From Calliopum simillimum (taxonomy: Eukaryota > Arthropoda > Insecta > Diptera > Lauxaniidae): 64,000 nt of DNA. The notes under the pieces are model-generated. The model made no database searches, was not told where the DNA came from, and saw only the letters and a program-made list of their open reading frames with translations. Location of the stretch: the NCBI GenBank assembly GCA_951812925.1, contig OX638372.1, positions 55,488,028-55,552,027 on the forward strand. The letters run 5' to 3'. This document shows positions 11,737 through 23,419 of the stretch, piece after piece; positions within the stretch are counted from its first letter, which is position 1; each line of letters begins with the position of its first letter. The position numbers and the translations under genes were made by a program.

Positions 11737-12052
11737 CACCATTCTGAACCCCAAGGCTTATCTAACGATAAACTGAATTTAACATAAGAAGCGATGAAAA
11801 AAAAAAATTTCGTTAAATTCTTTTCTGCTGTATACAAACTTTTGTGATACGAAAATCAGCCTTTAATTTGTTTGTAATGCCATAACTTATTTCTTTAAGT
11901 TATTTTGCTAATATTTCTTTTCGAAATTGAAGTTCTATGTTTTCTTTATGTGAAATAAATTATGTTTTGTAAGTTTCCTTATAAAATCTTTGAATTTATT
12001 TCAAAATGAATAAGTCTTGCCTGGTGTATACTAACTTAAGTGATTAACTGTA

Positions 12053-12717
12053 CCTAAGAGACCGGGAACCAGAACGGATTGAGTATGTAAAATATAAGTG
12101 CCGACAACTATGCTTTTGTCCTTATACACGAGACCTAAAATAACAAGAAATTGTTTGTTGCCAGGATCTGCGTTGGTACATTTTTTTATACCTCACCTCA
12201 TGTACAGTAAACTGGTTCGATTTGTATGAGGCCAAAAATAAAAGATTATCCCGAAACCAACTCATAAGTTAGGAGGACTCTGAAACGATATCTGCATAAC
12301 TTTTTTACGTTCCAAGAAAAACCAAATCTCAAAAAAAATTAAAATTTTTTTAACGCCAAAATTTTTGTAGCAACCATTTTGTAACAAAAAATAAAAATGT
12401 TATGAGCAAACATCATGTTTTTTTTTTAGCCAAAATGTGCCGTTAGTAAAAAGCGCTCCATTGGTGTTCATCGGATCTAAATTTCGACCTTATCTACTGT
12501 ACAGTCTTACCATCGTTAACATTGCTTAAACGTGCGAAAATAGTAGTTTTGATTTTGATTTTTATAAAAATTCACAGAGTTGTTCTAACTGCTTAGTTTT
12601 GCAAAACTAAATTTTTTTTTCGGAAAATTGATTTTTAAGATTTTTCAAAACATGGCCGTCTTTTCGTCAATAGTTATTCTCATGATTTATTTAGGAAATA
12701 TTGTTTTTTTTTGTATA
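12053..12717. other. Repeat-like DNA left of the mariner insertion
   Basis: No gene is seen. The phrase 'tttttataaaaattcacagagttgttctaa' at about 12565-12600 occurs in inverted form at about 13970-14005 ('ttagaacagctttgtgaatttttataaaaa'). This suggests that 12560-14010 is an older inverted-repeat element into which the mariner at 12718-13453 inserted. Confidence 0.4.
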
Positions 12718-13453
12718 CGTGGGCTGCTCGATATATTTCTGGCCTAGGCAACACTAATGTCAATAGCTAAAATCTAGCAACGCCATAATAAAGTTTGACA
12801 TTTTTTAGCATAAACGTACTCACAACGTTGTGATGTACAAGTGCTATTTGTTTAGTTTACAGTGAGTTAAGAAAATCAATTTTTCCATTGAAAATTTAGC
12901 AATTGATAAACTATGGGGTTTCCAACGAGAACAAACGTTTTTTACAACTAAGTGTTCATGCAAAATCGAATTTATTGGAGTGGAACCCAATGATGCCTCT
13001 ATCTCATGGTATGTCACATGACGATCTTGCATTATTAGTTCACGCACGGCATCAATGTTCCCTGGCACAACAGACGTTTTTGGACGACCTTCACGGAATT
13101 CGTCTTTGAGCGAGCGTCGGCCACGATTTAATTCATTAAACTAGTTTTTCACAGTGCTATAGGATGATGCTTCATCGCCATACAAAGATTTAAGTTCATC
13201 GATGCACTCTTGTCGTGATAATCCACGTCGAAAGTTGTGAAAAATTATCGCACGAAAATGTTCACGAGTTAATTCTATTTTTTTGCCAAATTGATTTTTT
13301 CAAGTTACTGTAAACAGCACAAATGATGGTCGTACGTTAAAACGTTCTGAGTACGTTTATGCTAAAAAATATCAAACTTTCCAATAGAAATGTCAAATTG
13401 CACCTGATAACACTTAGTGTTGCCTAGGCCAGAAATATATCGAGCAGCCTACG
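12718..13453 (-). mobile_element. mariner element, internally deleted
   Basis: The 736-bp element has inverted termini CGTGGGCTGCTCGATATATT and CGTAGGCTGCTCGATATATT, continuing TCTGGCCTAGGCAACACT on both sides, with TA at 12716-12717 and 13454-13455. It contains the N-terminal half of a mariner transposase on the minus strand. The catalytic domain and 3' coding region are deleted. Confidence 0.9.
12911..13285 (-). pseudogene. mariner transposase N-terminal half
   Basis: The minus-strand frame reads TREHFRAIIFHNFRRGLSRQ, then the helix-turn-helix region DELKSLYGDEASSYSTVKN. Next comes an in-frame TAG (13141-13143) where a Trp is expected, then FNELNRGRRSLKDEFREGRP, PGNIDAVRELIMQDRHVTYH and ILHEHL...KVCSRW-like sequence. 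This is the DNA-binding half of an insect mariner transposase. After about residue 125 the sequence leaves the family, and no DD34D catalytic motif follows. One nonsense codon and the large 3' deletion make it non-functional. Confidence 0.87.
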
Positions 13454-14204
13454 TACCTTGTATTTTCTAAGCCATGGAAGTTTTATCCTTCTACTTTGAA
13501 ATTTTTTTTTGGCCACCTAGTGGGTGTAAATCAAAGCACAGAATAAAGTTAAAAAAAAATTGTCACGTGACTCTTTACAAAAAAAAATTCCCGTGGCTCT
13601 CACAGCCATTTAGCGTAAAACAAGTCTTCTACAAAATGTTTGTTTTTCATCCACCTTTCTGTAAAAAAAATAAAAAAAAAATATTGTTTTGAGATAATCA
13701 ACTTTTAAAATTTTTCAAAAAATTGCCGCCATTTTGTAAATTTTCAAAATTCAAAAATGGAAATAAAAATAACGTTTAAAATGCTACAAGAATACAAAAA
13801 AAAAAAAAATTAAAAAAATTTATTTTTGCCAAAATGACGGGACTTAGAACAAAAAAAATTGCATCGATTTTTCGCAAATACACTACTTGGACACTCTGAA
13901 GTTCCATGCCCATAACTTGGAAAACAAATTTTTTTTTTCGCAGAACTAATAATGGAGGTCTCCATACTGAGCACTTAGAACAGCTTTGTGAATTTTTATA
14001 AAAATCTGAGGGCCCAACTGCAAATTTCGAAAAAATTGAGATAGAAAAAAACTTTTTTCTTTGCCAAATTTAAATCAATAACGATTCTGTCCAAAAGCTC
14101 TGAATAATTTTCGCCGGTGTTTTTCCACGGTAATGAAATGGCTCAAAACCTCATTCAGATTGTGGCTAAACATAGCCAAACTTTCCTTTGAAGTTCAGAA
14201 ATAT
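13454..14204. repeat. Repeat-like AT-rich DNA right of the mariner insertion
   Basis: Long A runs alternate with phrases such as 'catgcccataacttggaaaac' and 'ttttcaaaaaattgccgccattttg', the latter resembling 'tttttcaaaacatggccgtcttttcg' at 12640-12666. It is the likely other half of the element interrupted by the mariner. No gene is seen. Confidence 0.35.
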
Positions 14205-14465
14205 GAGAAATAGTGGCAGCCAACGCGCTGATAGCTTTTTCATGTCAAAATATTCATGTAAAATATGTTGTACCTGCTCAGTTGGGATGCCTACAGACAA
14301 AGCTATCTCACGAACTTTTATTCTCCGATTGTCAAATATCATTCAATAGATTTTATCGACGATTTTTGGCGTGACGATTTCTTTTCGACGAACTCAATGT
14401 TGGACGTCTTGTGCTGATACGGAACTCAGTTAACCTCTTCAAACCATTGCAGAGTCCTAATATTA
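14205..14465 (-). pseudogene. Second mariner transposase fragment, degraded
   Basis: On the minus strand, with frame changes, the sequence reads TPKIVDKI, then MIFDNRRIKVREIALSVG, then QVQHILHEYFDMKKLSARW. This is the second helix-turn-helix and linker region of a mariner transposase of a different subfamily from the one at 12911-13285. The first part is out of frame and the catalytic domain is not found. No terminal repeats were recognised. Confidence 0.72.
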
Positions 14466-16480
14466 TTTATCAAGACTTGTTGGTTTTGTTAATGGATGTT
14501 TAATCAGAACACGAAATTCACATTTTTAAATTGCTTTCAATAGCTGCCAAAAGCAATCTAATTGACCTAGGTTGCCCAAAATTTCACAGTGGTCCGTTAA
14601 TAGATGACAGTTGGCGTGAGCAGTTTTGGTTACTGTGTGGGGAAATTCTAAATGTTTCGAACTTATCGAACTGTTCTCGTATTAGTGTTATCAAACTGAA
14701 GTTTTAAATTAAATAAAAAGTTATTTTTGTAATAAAGTTTTTTTAGTTTCTTAACTATTTATGTAATCAATATAAATAAGAACTACCAAAAAGGAAAAAA
14801 AAAAAAAATAAAAAAAAAAAATCAATTTAAAAAATAAAAATTTAACAAGAAGTGATAAAAGAAAAACTTAATTTGGAGCAACGATAAATGAAAAATATTT
14901 CAATACAAAACTTAAATTAAATCATATGCTTTTATAATTTTACGCGTCCTATTTTAATTCATTTACTGTGATTGAAACCTCGAAATTGTCATAATTGTTA
15001 CGTTATATAAAAAATGAAAATATTTTATTTTAAAAGATCCAAATATTTTTCTTTAAATATATATATAGACATTTAAAAATACATCGATTAAGTTTTTATT
15101 ATTTTACATTTGAGAATTATTTTAAAAAATTTCGTTGTTTTAGTTTTTCTTTTTTTTACATAACTATTTAACTTTTAAAATTGTATGTTTTTTTCTTTTC
15201 TAGTTAATATAAAATTTAAAATCAAATAAAAGACTTCTTTACATTACAAATTAATGTAATAAATCTGTAATTTTTTAATTTAAGAAACGAAAGTCTAATT
15301 TTCCCTCCACTAAAGAAAATAAGTTAAAACGTGAATATTAATTTTTATTAAGATTTCTCCTTTTTTTTTTTTTGATTTTTAACGCACGAATTTTCACACT
15401 TAGAAGAAGTTTACTTTTTTTTTTGTTTATACGAAATATCTATATAAAATTAATATTTTTATCGTTATCATTATAATTATATTGAAATTGGACACCGATC
15501 GAATGCAAAATGTATAATATTGCTTTTTTTACTCATTATTTATCTAGTAAAGTTATTTTAATTTTATTTATTTTTTGGTTGTTTAAATATTTTTTTTTTT
15601 ATTATTTAGCTATTTTTGTATGTTATATGTTTTAAGTGTTTATAAATATTATTTTTTTAGTTTTTTTGTACAACAAGTTGCAGTTTAAACCAGAAACTAA
15701 AATAAAGAACTGAAAAATAAAAAATTAGAAATAAATCAAATGAAATAAAATAAAACACAAAAAATTTTTGAAAAATGATTTCATTATATATTTAATTAAT
15801 AAAACTTTAACACAAAAATATATAGAAATAATTTCTCCATTTTGTTACGTATAATATAAAATAATATGTTTACTATATGCATAAACAAAAAACTAGAAAT
15901 GTTTAAAAATTTGTATACAATTCAACAGTATTTAAATAATATTCCTTTATAATTCACAGCGATTTCTTTTTTCTTAATAATTCACATGAAAATAATTTTT
16001 AAAAATTAAAAAATTTATAGAAATTAATTAGTGAAAATTTTAGTTTTTTGTTATTATTTATTTATGTTTAAAAAAAAAAAAAAACAAAGAAAACTTGTGA
16101 TGCTGTCAAGGTAAAAATTTCATTCAACATAAAATTGCTGTCAATTTCAAAAGTTTTGTATCTGAAGGCAGTGTTAATTTGTTGTTTTTAAAAGAAACTA
16201 TTTTGTGTATGCTTTTCGAAAGCAGAATTGTTGTAGAATTTTTTTTGAATGAATTATTGCGAAAACTGTTTCGAAAAATCTTGTGCATATTTTGGAACAG
16301 ATAATAATTTTCGCATGTATCAAATGACAATTAGGGTTCCTTTTATTTTGAAAGTGAAATAATCAGAGATATATTATTTTGAAAATTTTCAACAACAATT
16401 CTGCTGAAAATATATAATATTTTTGTAGTCAAAGAAAAATAAGTATGTATGTACTTATGGATCATTCTTTTGAAGCTCAA
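14466..16480. other. AT-rich backbone, no gene seen
   Basis: A- and T-homopolymer-rich DNA without terminal repeats, tRNAs or credible exons. The small minus-strand open frame at 16124-16330 has no recognisable domain. Confidence 0.5.
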
Positions 16481-17500
16481 ACGCTCCGTCGCTCTACTCT
16501 AAATATTAAGATAAATTATTTGTGGGAGCTTAACTTTTTATTAAACAACAGGAGATGAACAGTGGTGAGCTCCCGTAAGGGACTAGACGTTTGGCCGACA
16601 ACCTAACGTCAGTAAAAAAAACCTTGTCACGAACTAACAACAGCCTCGGAAAACAGACAACTCAACTCGATGTTCACCCACGCAACGTCTAAAAAGAACG
16701 TACTCAATATTTTACAGTGGCGCTGAAACACAAGGCCAAAAAGTTACTGGCCATCGACCACAAAATAAGATAAAGCCTATTCGACTTTTTGCCAATATAT
16801 GAAAGAATCTGCCATGTAAAACGAAGATTTCAGAATTTCTATAATACACACGGAAGAGAGTAGCAGTAGTAGTTGATTTTGCTGTGTTCAATATTTGTGC
16901 TCTTTATATCTTTGATAATATAGTCATAGCGGCTAAAAGCACTGGACAAACTCATCTGAACTAATCCGGATTTTGGGATGGGGGCTTTGATGTTTTGTAA
17001 GTTTAATTTATTAGATTTTTGCAAAAATTTACATTGCAAAAAATTTTATCTCAAACTTTGTAGTGAAGTGGCGGAGTATTTTAGTTGCAAAAGTATGATC
17101 CATATATATGTATGTACTAATATAAGTTCCTTCTATTTTGAACAATGTTATGGTGTAAATAAAGGTGGCAGAGACATGTTAAAAAAATGTTTGTTATAAC
17201 ATTAAGATAAACGTATATAATAGAATAAAAGAGTTATTACTAGAGCTTAGAATTTCAAGAAAAAAGACTTAAGCAATAAACTTAATAATATTTCATAAGT
17301 ATTTTAAATTACCTAGTATATTTCAACATTTCATTTAAAAAATTATTGCGCAGGAATAAAATAAATGCATTGCTTAAGTCTTTTTGCGAAAATGTCATTT
17401 TCTAGTTATCACATAACAGTATTGAACACACTCGCACAATGTGAAATCATTATTTGAAAAAAATATTGATTTGAAAAAAAAAAAAAAACCAAAAACTAAA
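16481..17500. other. Unassigned mosaic stretch
   Basis: The 16480-16800 part is less AT-rich than its surroundings ('gggactagacgtttggccgacaacc', 'ttacagtggcgctgaaacac') and may be decayed retrotransposon DNA, but no domain could be read. A short inverted pair, AAAGACTTAAGCAAT (17261-17275) and its complement near 17372-17388, frames about 130 bp. No gene is seen. Confidence 0.3.
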
Positions 17501-18494
17501 AAACAAAATTGAATGTAAAAACTATTAAATTATGTTAAAAAAAACTTAAATACTTTGCTATTTTCTTTCGGACATTCATTTCTACATACACTTTCCTGCA
17601 TTACCATACTTCATGTAATTCATTATACAACATTTTAATGCTAAATACATCAAATATCGCTGCATTTTGATTTTTCTTTTTATTATTATTATTTATTTAT
17701 TTAAATTGTATTATATTACTGATATTTTTATAGTTTTTGTTGTTGTTTTGTATTTTAGCTATTTCGTTATATTTTAATTTGTTTTTGTTCTTGTTAATTT
17801 TATGTTTAACTGCTGAATGTTTTATGCTTCTTTTTGTTTTTTTAAAAATTATGAGGTACATCATATTTTGGCACAGTGAAAGTTTTTCTTTTCTATCGTA
17901 CTACGACTTCTTTTATTTTTACTATTTTTTTTTTTTAGTTTTAATATTCTTATTTTAATTTTAAGTATTTTGCTGCTTGGTACGGACAAATATCTGCTTC
18001 TTTATTTATAAGTTTCTATTTTTTTCGTTTTTTGCAAAATGGTTTGTTTGATTTTAAGTATTTTTTTCATATTGTATATGAGTTTTAAAATATTTACTTT
18101 TAATTGTTATTTTTAAGGTAATGTACTTTTTGTTTTGTTTAAATTTTATATATACTTTATTGAAACTACAGTTAGTTTAATTCGATGTTCTTGGTTCAAT
18201 GTTGTGGTAAATTGTTTAAATTTATTTTGTTTTTTTTTTTTGTTATTATTTTAAAATTTTGCAATTTTTGTTTGAAAGAATTTGATTTTGGTTGGGGATA
18301 CTGGTCTTTAGAAAGCTATTTTTACAAAAATTTATTGATATACTGGTTTCGCACACCGCCCAGCAGAGATACTCATTCAAATTTATGTCGATCGATTTGT
18401 TACTATGTATATATTGCTCGTTTGCTGTTAGACTGCCATTATTCGACAAACTAAAATTTCGAGAAAACTCTTTTAAAGATATCAATTTACAATA
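17501..18494. other. T-rich backbone, no gene seen
   Basis: The plus strand is strongly T-rich from about 17640 to 18290. The open frames here are hydrophobic translations of T runs and are not supported as genes. Confidence 0.5.
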
Positions 18495-18844
18495 AGGGGA
18501 TACCTTTGATCTCGTAATCTCGTAAACCATGAAAAACTCGAAAGTTTACGAGCTTGTTTTTAGGAACACACATTTTTAAAAACGTTTAAGCAACGTATCA
18601 GCTGTCATATAATTTAAAAAATATTCACTTCAAATTCAATTTTCAAAACAAAAGATATTTTTTCAATACGTTTATTTGACAACAATCGCTCTCGTACTTT
18701 TTCGAGGCTATTTACACATCGAATTTGCCTGGAAAGTTTTCGAGGCCTGGTAAACTTTTTTTTCATACAAATTTTTAAATTTTGCTTACGAGACTCGAAA
18801 GTTTTCGAGGTTTACATGCTTTTACGAGTTCAAAGGAATCCCCT
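18495..18844. mobile_element. Small TIR element, 'AGGGGAT' family, copy 1
   Basis: The termini AGGGGATACCTTTGA and the complement of AGGGGATTCCTTTGA bound about 350 bp. Inside, the motifs CTCGTAA, TTTACGAG and CGAAAGTTTTCGAG recur in both orientations. The short element at 31294-31430 has related termini and the same TTTACGAGG core, so the two form one family of MITEs. The flanks TAA/TTAA are compatible with a 2-3 bp duplication. Confidence 0.7.
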
Positions 18845-19929
18845 TAATTACTTTATAGATATAAAAGAAATACTGCATTGCTGTTAAGTATAATAATGAT
18901 AGAATTATATCCTAAGTAAAATTATGTCGGTTTTGGTGATAAGAATGACGTGTATGATTGAAAAATAGAGCTAACAGAATCATTTTATAAAATAGTACAG
19001 TTTCCTTGAACATACATAAGAACTACTGACAACTTCGCTTGCTTTAAAACAAAAATGTCGCATTTCAAAATATGTCACTATTTCAAAGATTTTTGACCAT
19101 AAACAACGGCTTTTGTTTTTCAACAATAATGTCACAACTCTAAATGTGCCATTATCTCGAAGATTTGATAAAAAACTGCAAGGTATTGAGTCGAAATAAT
19201 GACGTCGTCGGGCGCGACCGACTAGTCCATTACATTGAGACCAAAAAAAGGCCAATTATCTCCTTATGCATTCCATTGAGACCAGAAAACGGCCAATTTT
19301 TTTTATTTTATATACAAATTTCATAAAATTTGATTTAAAATACAAATTTTACACAAAAACGTCAAAAGGTTACTCAGACAAATGTGTTAAAGAGCTTCTT
19401 ATATGTATATTTCTGAGCATTGTATTCCGGGTTCGAATCTCTGTGCGGGCAAACATTTATTTTTTTTTATTTTTGTATATTACTTTCCGCTCCAAAGGCT
19501 CTTCAGACAAATTGCGTATTAATCAATAGAAATTTAAAAATTGGAATTGAAAATGACCGAGTGAAGGTTTTGAACTCGAATCTCTCCAAGCAGCGCAAGT
19601 CATGAGACCGAAACACTATCGTCTGCTCTTTATCACAATGGGCAAACTGCCAAACAATATGATGTCAGTAACGTAATGATTCCACATCGATTTACAATTT
19701 GACCACTTTTGGTACTAATTACGGATTATGCATTACATTTGGACCATTTTTGTTATAAATCATAATTTTAGTGAATTTATTCTAGTTTAAGGTGTAATCC
19801 ATTGAAATACTTACAAAAGAACCAGACCAAAGATAGGACTATTGAGACGATTGTCTCCGCAGATCCTAGGTTTCTATTATATAAAAATGAGATGTATAAA
19901 CATATTTGTTTCTTATAGACTCGGAAACT
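18845..19929. other. Unassigned stretch with a lone box-B-like word
   Basis: The sequence CCGGGTTCGAATCTCTG at 19427-19443 looks like a tRNA box B, but no box A or cloverleaf is placed correctly, so no tRNA is called. A short direct repeat 'cattgagacc..aaa..ggccaatt' occurs at about 19233 and 19271. No gene is seen. Confidence 0.35.
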
Positions 19930-20290
19930 AATCCACCGATTTTACTGAAATTTTCACAGTGTGTTAGTATCGGAAAGTGCTAGAGAAACAGGACAAATAA
20001 TGTTCAGTCGAAAAATTTTCGGTGCCACTCCTCCAAAAAATTACTTCATCATATCTTTGAAAATATTTAACGCACATGGATGAGATTTGATACACGTGTA
20101 AAGAGCACCGGGACAAATGATGCTCACTAAAAAATGAGCGGTGCAGTGCCACCTAAAAACCGTGAAATTCGTTGTTTCCGAAACTATTTAAGGCAGACAG
20201 ATGGTATTTGGTCTATATGTAACATGCATTGGGACAAATAAAATCCTTCGGAAAATTTGGCTATGACACCATTCATGGTTTGCTCTAAGG
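19930..20290. repeat. Diverged tandem repeat, ~3 units
   Basis: Three imperfect units share the order 'gggacaaat(a/g)atg(c/t)tca..aaaa.ttt.cggtg' followed by 'aaaatatttaa.gcacatgga(t)gagatttg'. The GGGACAAAT or AGGACAAAT words fall near 19991, 20111 and 20231, giving a period of about 120 bp. The copies are old. The origin may be the tail of a transposable element. Confidence 0.5.
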
Positions 20291-22014
20291 ATAGGATTAT
20301 GACAAAAAAAATCCCGACAAAAACTGAATATGGGGGACTCTAGAGGCCTTTTTAATATCATTTTCCCACTGGTCGGGAAATCCGCGGAAATATGAGTATA
20401 TTATAATATATATTATAATTTTAGTTTTTAAAATAGGTACAGATAAGATTTTTTTAAACAAGAAAAAACATGAATTGACGGAAATTTCTGTGATAATCTA
20501 GCAGCAAACGAGCAATATATTTACAAATTGGGCTCACCATTATGATCTTTCAATGCTGTAATAGGTCACAGGGAGGGCGAAACTGAAAATGATCAAAATC
20601 GTCACAGAAGGTGAAAAGGAAAACTAATCATATAAGTAATACTACACAAACCTTTAAGAAAAAATTATAAAAAATTGTAAAACACTAATTTGTTTGACTA
20701 AGCAGAAAAAGATCGAACTTAAACGTTAATTACATTAGAAAATTGGTAAATACATTTGAAATCTTTTTTTCAATCGTCTGTAGTTTTGTTTCTGTGTAAC
20801 TATTCCAGCATTAAATACTTAACGTAAATGTCACTCGTGGGAAAGTTTAGCCTCTATAGAATAATATGAAAAAATACACAGCTTTTCTAAGACCATATCC
20901 ATATTTCATTTTCAAAGAAATTATATATGTATAAATATTTAATATTTCACAAAAATTGAACTGTAGTATATTGAAATTGAGTTAACTTTACGGTGTAGTT
21001 TTTATAATGTTTATAGATTAAACAAAACAATTGTTGCAAATGTTTTTTTATAAGAGAAAAACAAAATATTGTCTATTTAAGGAAATAATTAAAAGTATTC
21101 GTTAAAACAATTTTTTTTTTAAAGTTTTTTTTTTTTTTAAATAGATGCTATTGCAGTGCATATAAATCACAGTTAATTATTTTTGTTGTTGTTGTAGCTA
21201 TTGAACTATTTTTTGTTATTGTTGTTAATTTACATATGCAGTTATACATATGTTGTTTTATGTATGTATGTATTGTATATAAATCTATAAGTAGTAAAAT
21301 TAAACTATTGACGGTGGCATTTCTTTGTTGCGATTTACTATTTTTTTAAATTTTTTTCTTTATAAATAATTCATTGTTTAAATAATTTTTAGCTATTTTA
21401 TTTGTGTTTTGTTTGTTTAAAATTAAATACTTTATTGTAGAGTTCCTCGTAAGTCCTTATTATTTGAATACTAATAATTAATTATTGAATTTGGAAAGGA
21501 TAGAAAGAGAACAAAAAATTCTATAATTATTTCAAAACCTGCCGTGTTTTTTTTTATTGTGCTTTCGTATTGAATTTTGACGTACAATTGGTTACCATGT
21601 TAATCTCTTCATTTGAATTTCTGCGAGAACTATCAAAGTCCTGATCGCCAAATTTCATAAGCTCCTTTCCTGATCGTCGGATCTAATCATTTTGGGCTTG
21701 TTCGCCTTACCTCAGTGAAGATAGGACACTAGTCCCAAATGCCCTAAAAGCTGATCAAAAATTGCGAAATTGATTTGCAATTTTGGTTATTATTTCAGCG
21801 ATTTTTTTAAAGAGGGAACTAACGACTTTGGTGAAAGAGACAAGAATAGAGTCTGACTGTTTATAGACCAGTGTAGGGTTGGTTGCATATCAAACAATCT
21901 TGATAATATAAGAAAGACATGAACGGCACGCAGTGGTCTAGAATACGATTCAAGCCAGTAGTAAGTTTTTCTTGGTTAATTTAAAAAAAAAAAAAAAATA
22001 TCATCTTATAAATA
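20291..22014. other. AT-rich backbone, no gene seen
   Basis: From about 20750 to 21560 it is AT-rich with TTG-repeat stretches (21180-21230). The 21600-22000 part is more balanced but shows no readable domain or repeat end. Confidence 0.4.
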
Positions 22015-22395
22015 TGTATTTGGGGTCGCTGATTACAAATTTGGAAACCAACTTTTTACAAATCAAAACGGCAGACAGTTTTCTCAAAAACTGATCTATC
22101 ACAACAAAATTGTAGCCAGAGGTGTTTTTGAGGTGCTGATTCCGAATTAGAGACAAACTTTTTTGAAAATAGCGGACAATTTCCTCAAAGAATGATAACA
22201 TCACAGCAAAATTGTGGCTCCGGGGCTTTTGGGGATCTGATTCTGAATTCGGGATCAACTTTTTGAAAACGAAATGGCGGATCCAAAATTGCGTATAAAG
22301 TTCACAAAAAATATTTATATCACAACAAAATTGTGGCCAGGGGTTCATTAGGTCGCTGATTCTAAGTTTGTAATAAAATTTTTCGAAATGGCGAA
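22015..22395. repeat. Tandem array, ~4 units of ~105-116 bp ('ATGGCGGA' family)
   Basis: Units begin with variants of GGGGTCGCTGATT at about 22022, 22130, 22234 and 22350. Each continues with a line close to 'caactttttgaaaa..aaatggcggacaattt.ctcaaaaa..gat..atcacaacaaaattgtggcc'. Similar 'ggggtc(g/a)ctg..aaaatggcgga' blocks occur at 52225-52410 and 59870-59945/60710-60780, so this is a dispersed family as well as a local array. The minus-strand frame 22001-22348 is a by-product of the repeat and not a gene. Confidence 0.7.
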
Positions 22396-22760
22396 CATTT
22401 TTCTCAAAAATTATGTGATCGTGTCTTTGACCCGTTCACGTCAATTTTAAACAAAAAGCTAGATGCTACCAATACCATCACAGATATCAAATATTATTTT
22501 GGTGCTTCACATTATGAGCTATGTACATAGGATGGGTGTGTCCTTGACCAGATCATTCCCATTTTTAATTATCTCAGATAAGAAAAACTTTTAAGTTTTA
22601 TTCTACAGAGTGCAAAATTCGTAAATTTGGGAGATAAAATTAGGGATTCTTTCTGATGATCCAGATTTCCGTTTTATATTAAAAAAAGCTGATATCTAAG
22701 TATGTAAGTCTTCAGTAAAAAGACCAAATAAAACTTATTATAAGTTTTAGGATATACTTA

Positions 22761-23419
22761 CACAGTGCGACACATGAAAAGTGAACTAAAATCCGTTATA
22801 AGGCGTCGAAAGTACTCGCCGAAACAAGTAATTCTGCCAGAGCGTTTTGCAAAGTTGACTCATATAAGGTGTTTATGGTCATTTTTGCGATTTTTAGGCA
22901 CTAGATGAATTTTTTCGGTTAAGTTTGTTCGGCATTTTTTTTCTTCTATACAATAGCTACAACATTGCTGAAGTCATCAAACAATATCTCGGCTCGTTAC
23001 CGAGATATAGCCATATGAAAAAATCGAAAAATCGCTCAAAATCCTTAAAATCGCTCAAAGTTGCAATTTTCAGCTGGATAATTATAATTTTAATGCTGAA
23101 AATTGCAACTTTTTGCCTCAAATTGGATTTTGAGCGATTTTTCGACTTTTTCATATGGCTATATCTCGGTAACGAGTCGAGATATTGTTTTGATGACTTC
23201 AGCAATGTTGTAGCTATTGTATAGAAGAAAAAAAATGCCGAACAAACTTAACCGAAAAAAATTCATCTAGTGCCTTAAAATCGCAAAAATGACCATAAAA
23301 TCCTAATATGAGTCAACTTTGCAAAACGCTCTGGCAGAATTACTTGTTTCGGCGAGTACTTCGACGCCTTATAACGGATTTTAGTTCACCGTCAATGACT
23401 TGAAAAATTTTGCACTGTG
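22761..23419. mobile_element. Palindromic foldback element, ~294-bp arms
   Basis: The arms 22781-23074 and 23095-23389 are reverse complements with few mismatches and about one net indel. The loop is 20 bp (23075-23094). Outside the main arms both ends finish in CACAGTGC (22761-22768 and, inverted, 23412-23419). The two open frames covering it on opposite strands (22925-23224 and 22957-23205) are mirror images produced by the palindrome. It is a likely non-autonomous DNA element with TA-like flanks. Confidence 0.78.

Larger units (their letters stand above)
10421..12050. mobile_element. Tc1-like element with inverted duplicated 3' ends
   Basis: The element is 1630 bp with long inverted termini beginning CAGTTAATCACTTAAGTTAG and GTTAATCACTTAAGTTAG, flanked by TA at 10419-10420 and 12051-12052. 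The inverted similarity does not stop at a normal short TIR. It runs about 500 bp inward on both sides and includes the C-terminal part of the transposase gene on each side, in opposite orientations. Only one central copy of the catalytic region remains, on the minus strand. This is a foldback-like rearranged Tc1 copy lacking a normal 5' end. Confidence 0.85.

Noticed and set aside
16560..16800. Possible LTR/primer-binding-site region of a retrotransposon (TGGCGCTGAAACAC)
   Set aside because: The less AT-rich block has no paired LTR, no TG...CA boundaries and no gag/pol trace nearby, so it is left unassigned.
19427..19443. Possible tRNA gene signalled by GGGTTCGAATCTC
   Set aside because: No box A at a suitable distance and no acceptor, D or anticodon stem could be drawn. 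A second phrase near 19575 (GAACTCGAATCTC) also lacks a partner.
22925..23224. Pair of open frames on opposite strands that resemble each other
   Set aside because: Both are produced by the palindromic arms of the 22761-23419 element. The similarity is geometric and does not indicate two genes.
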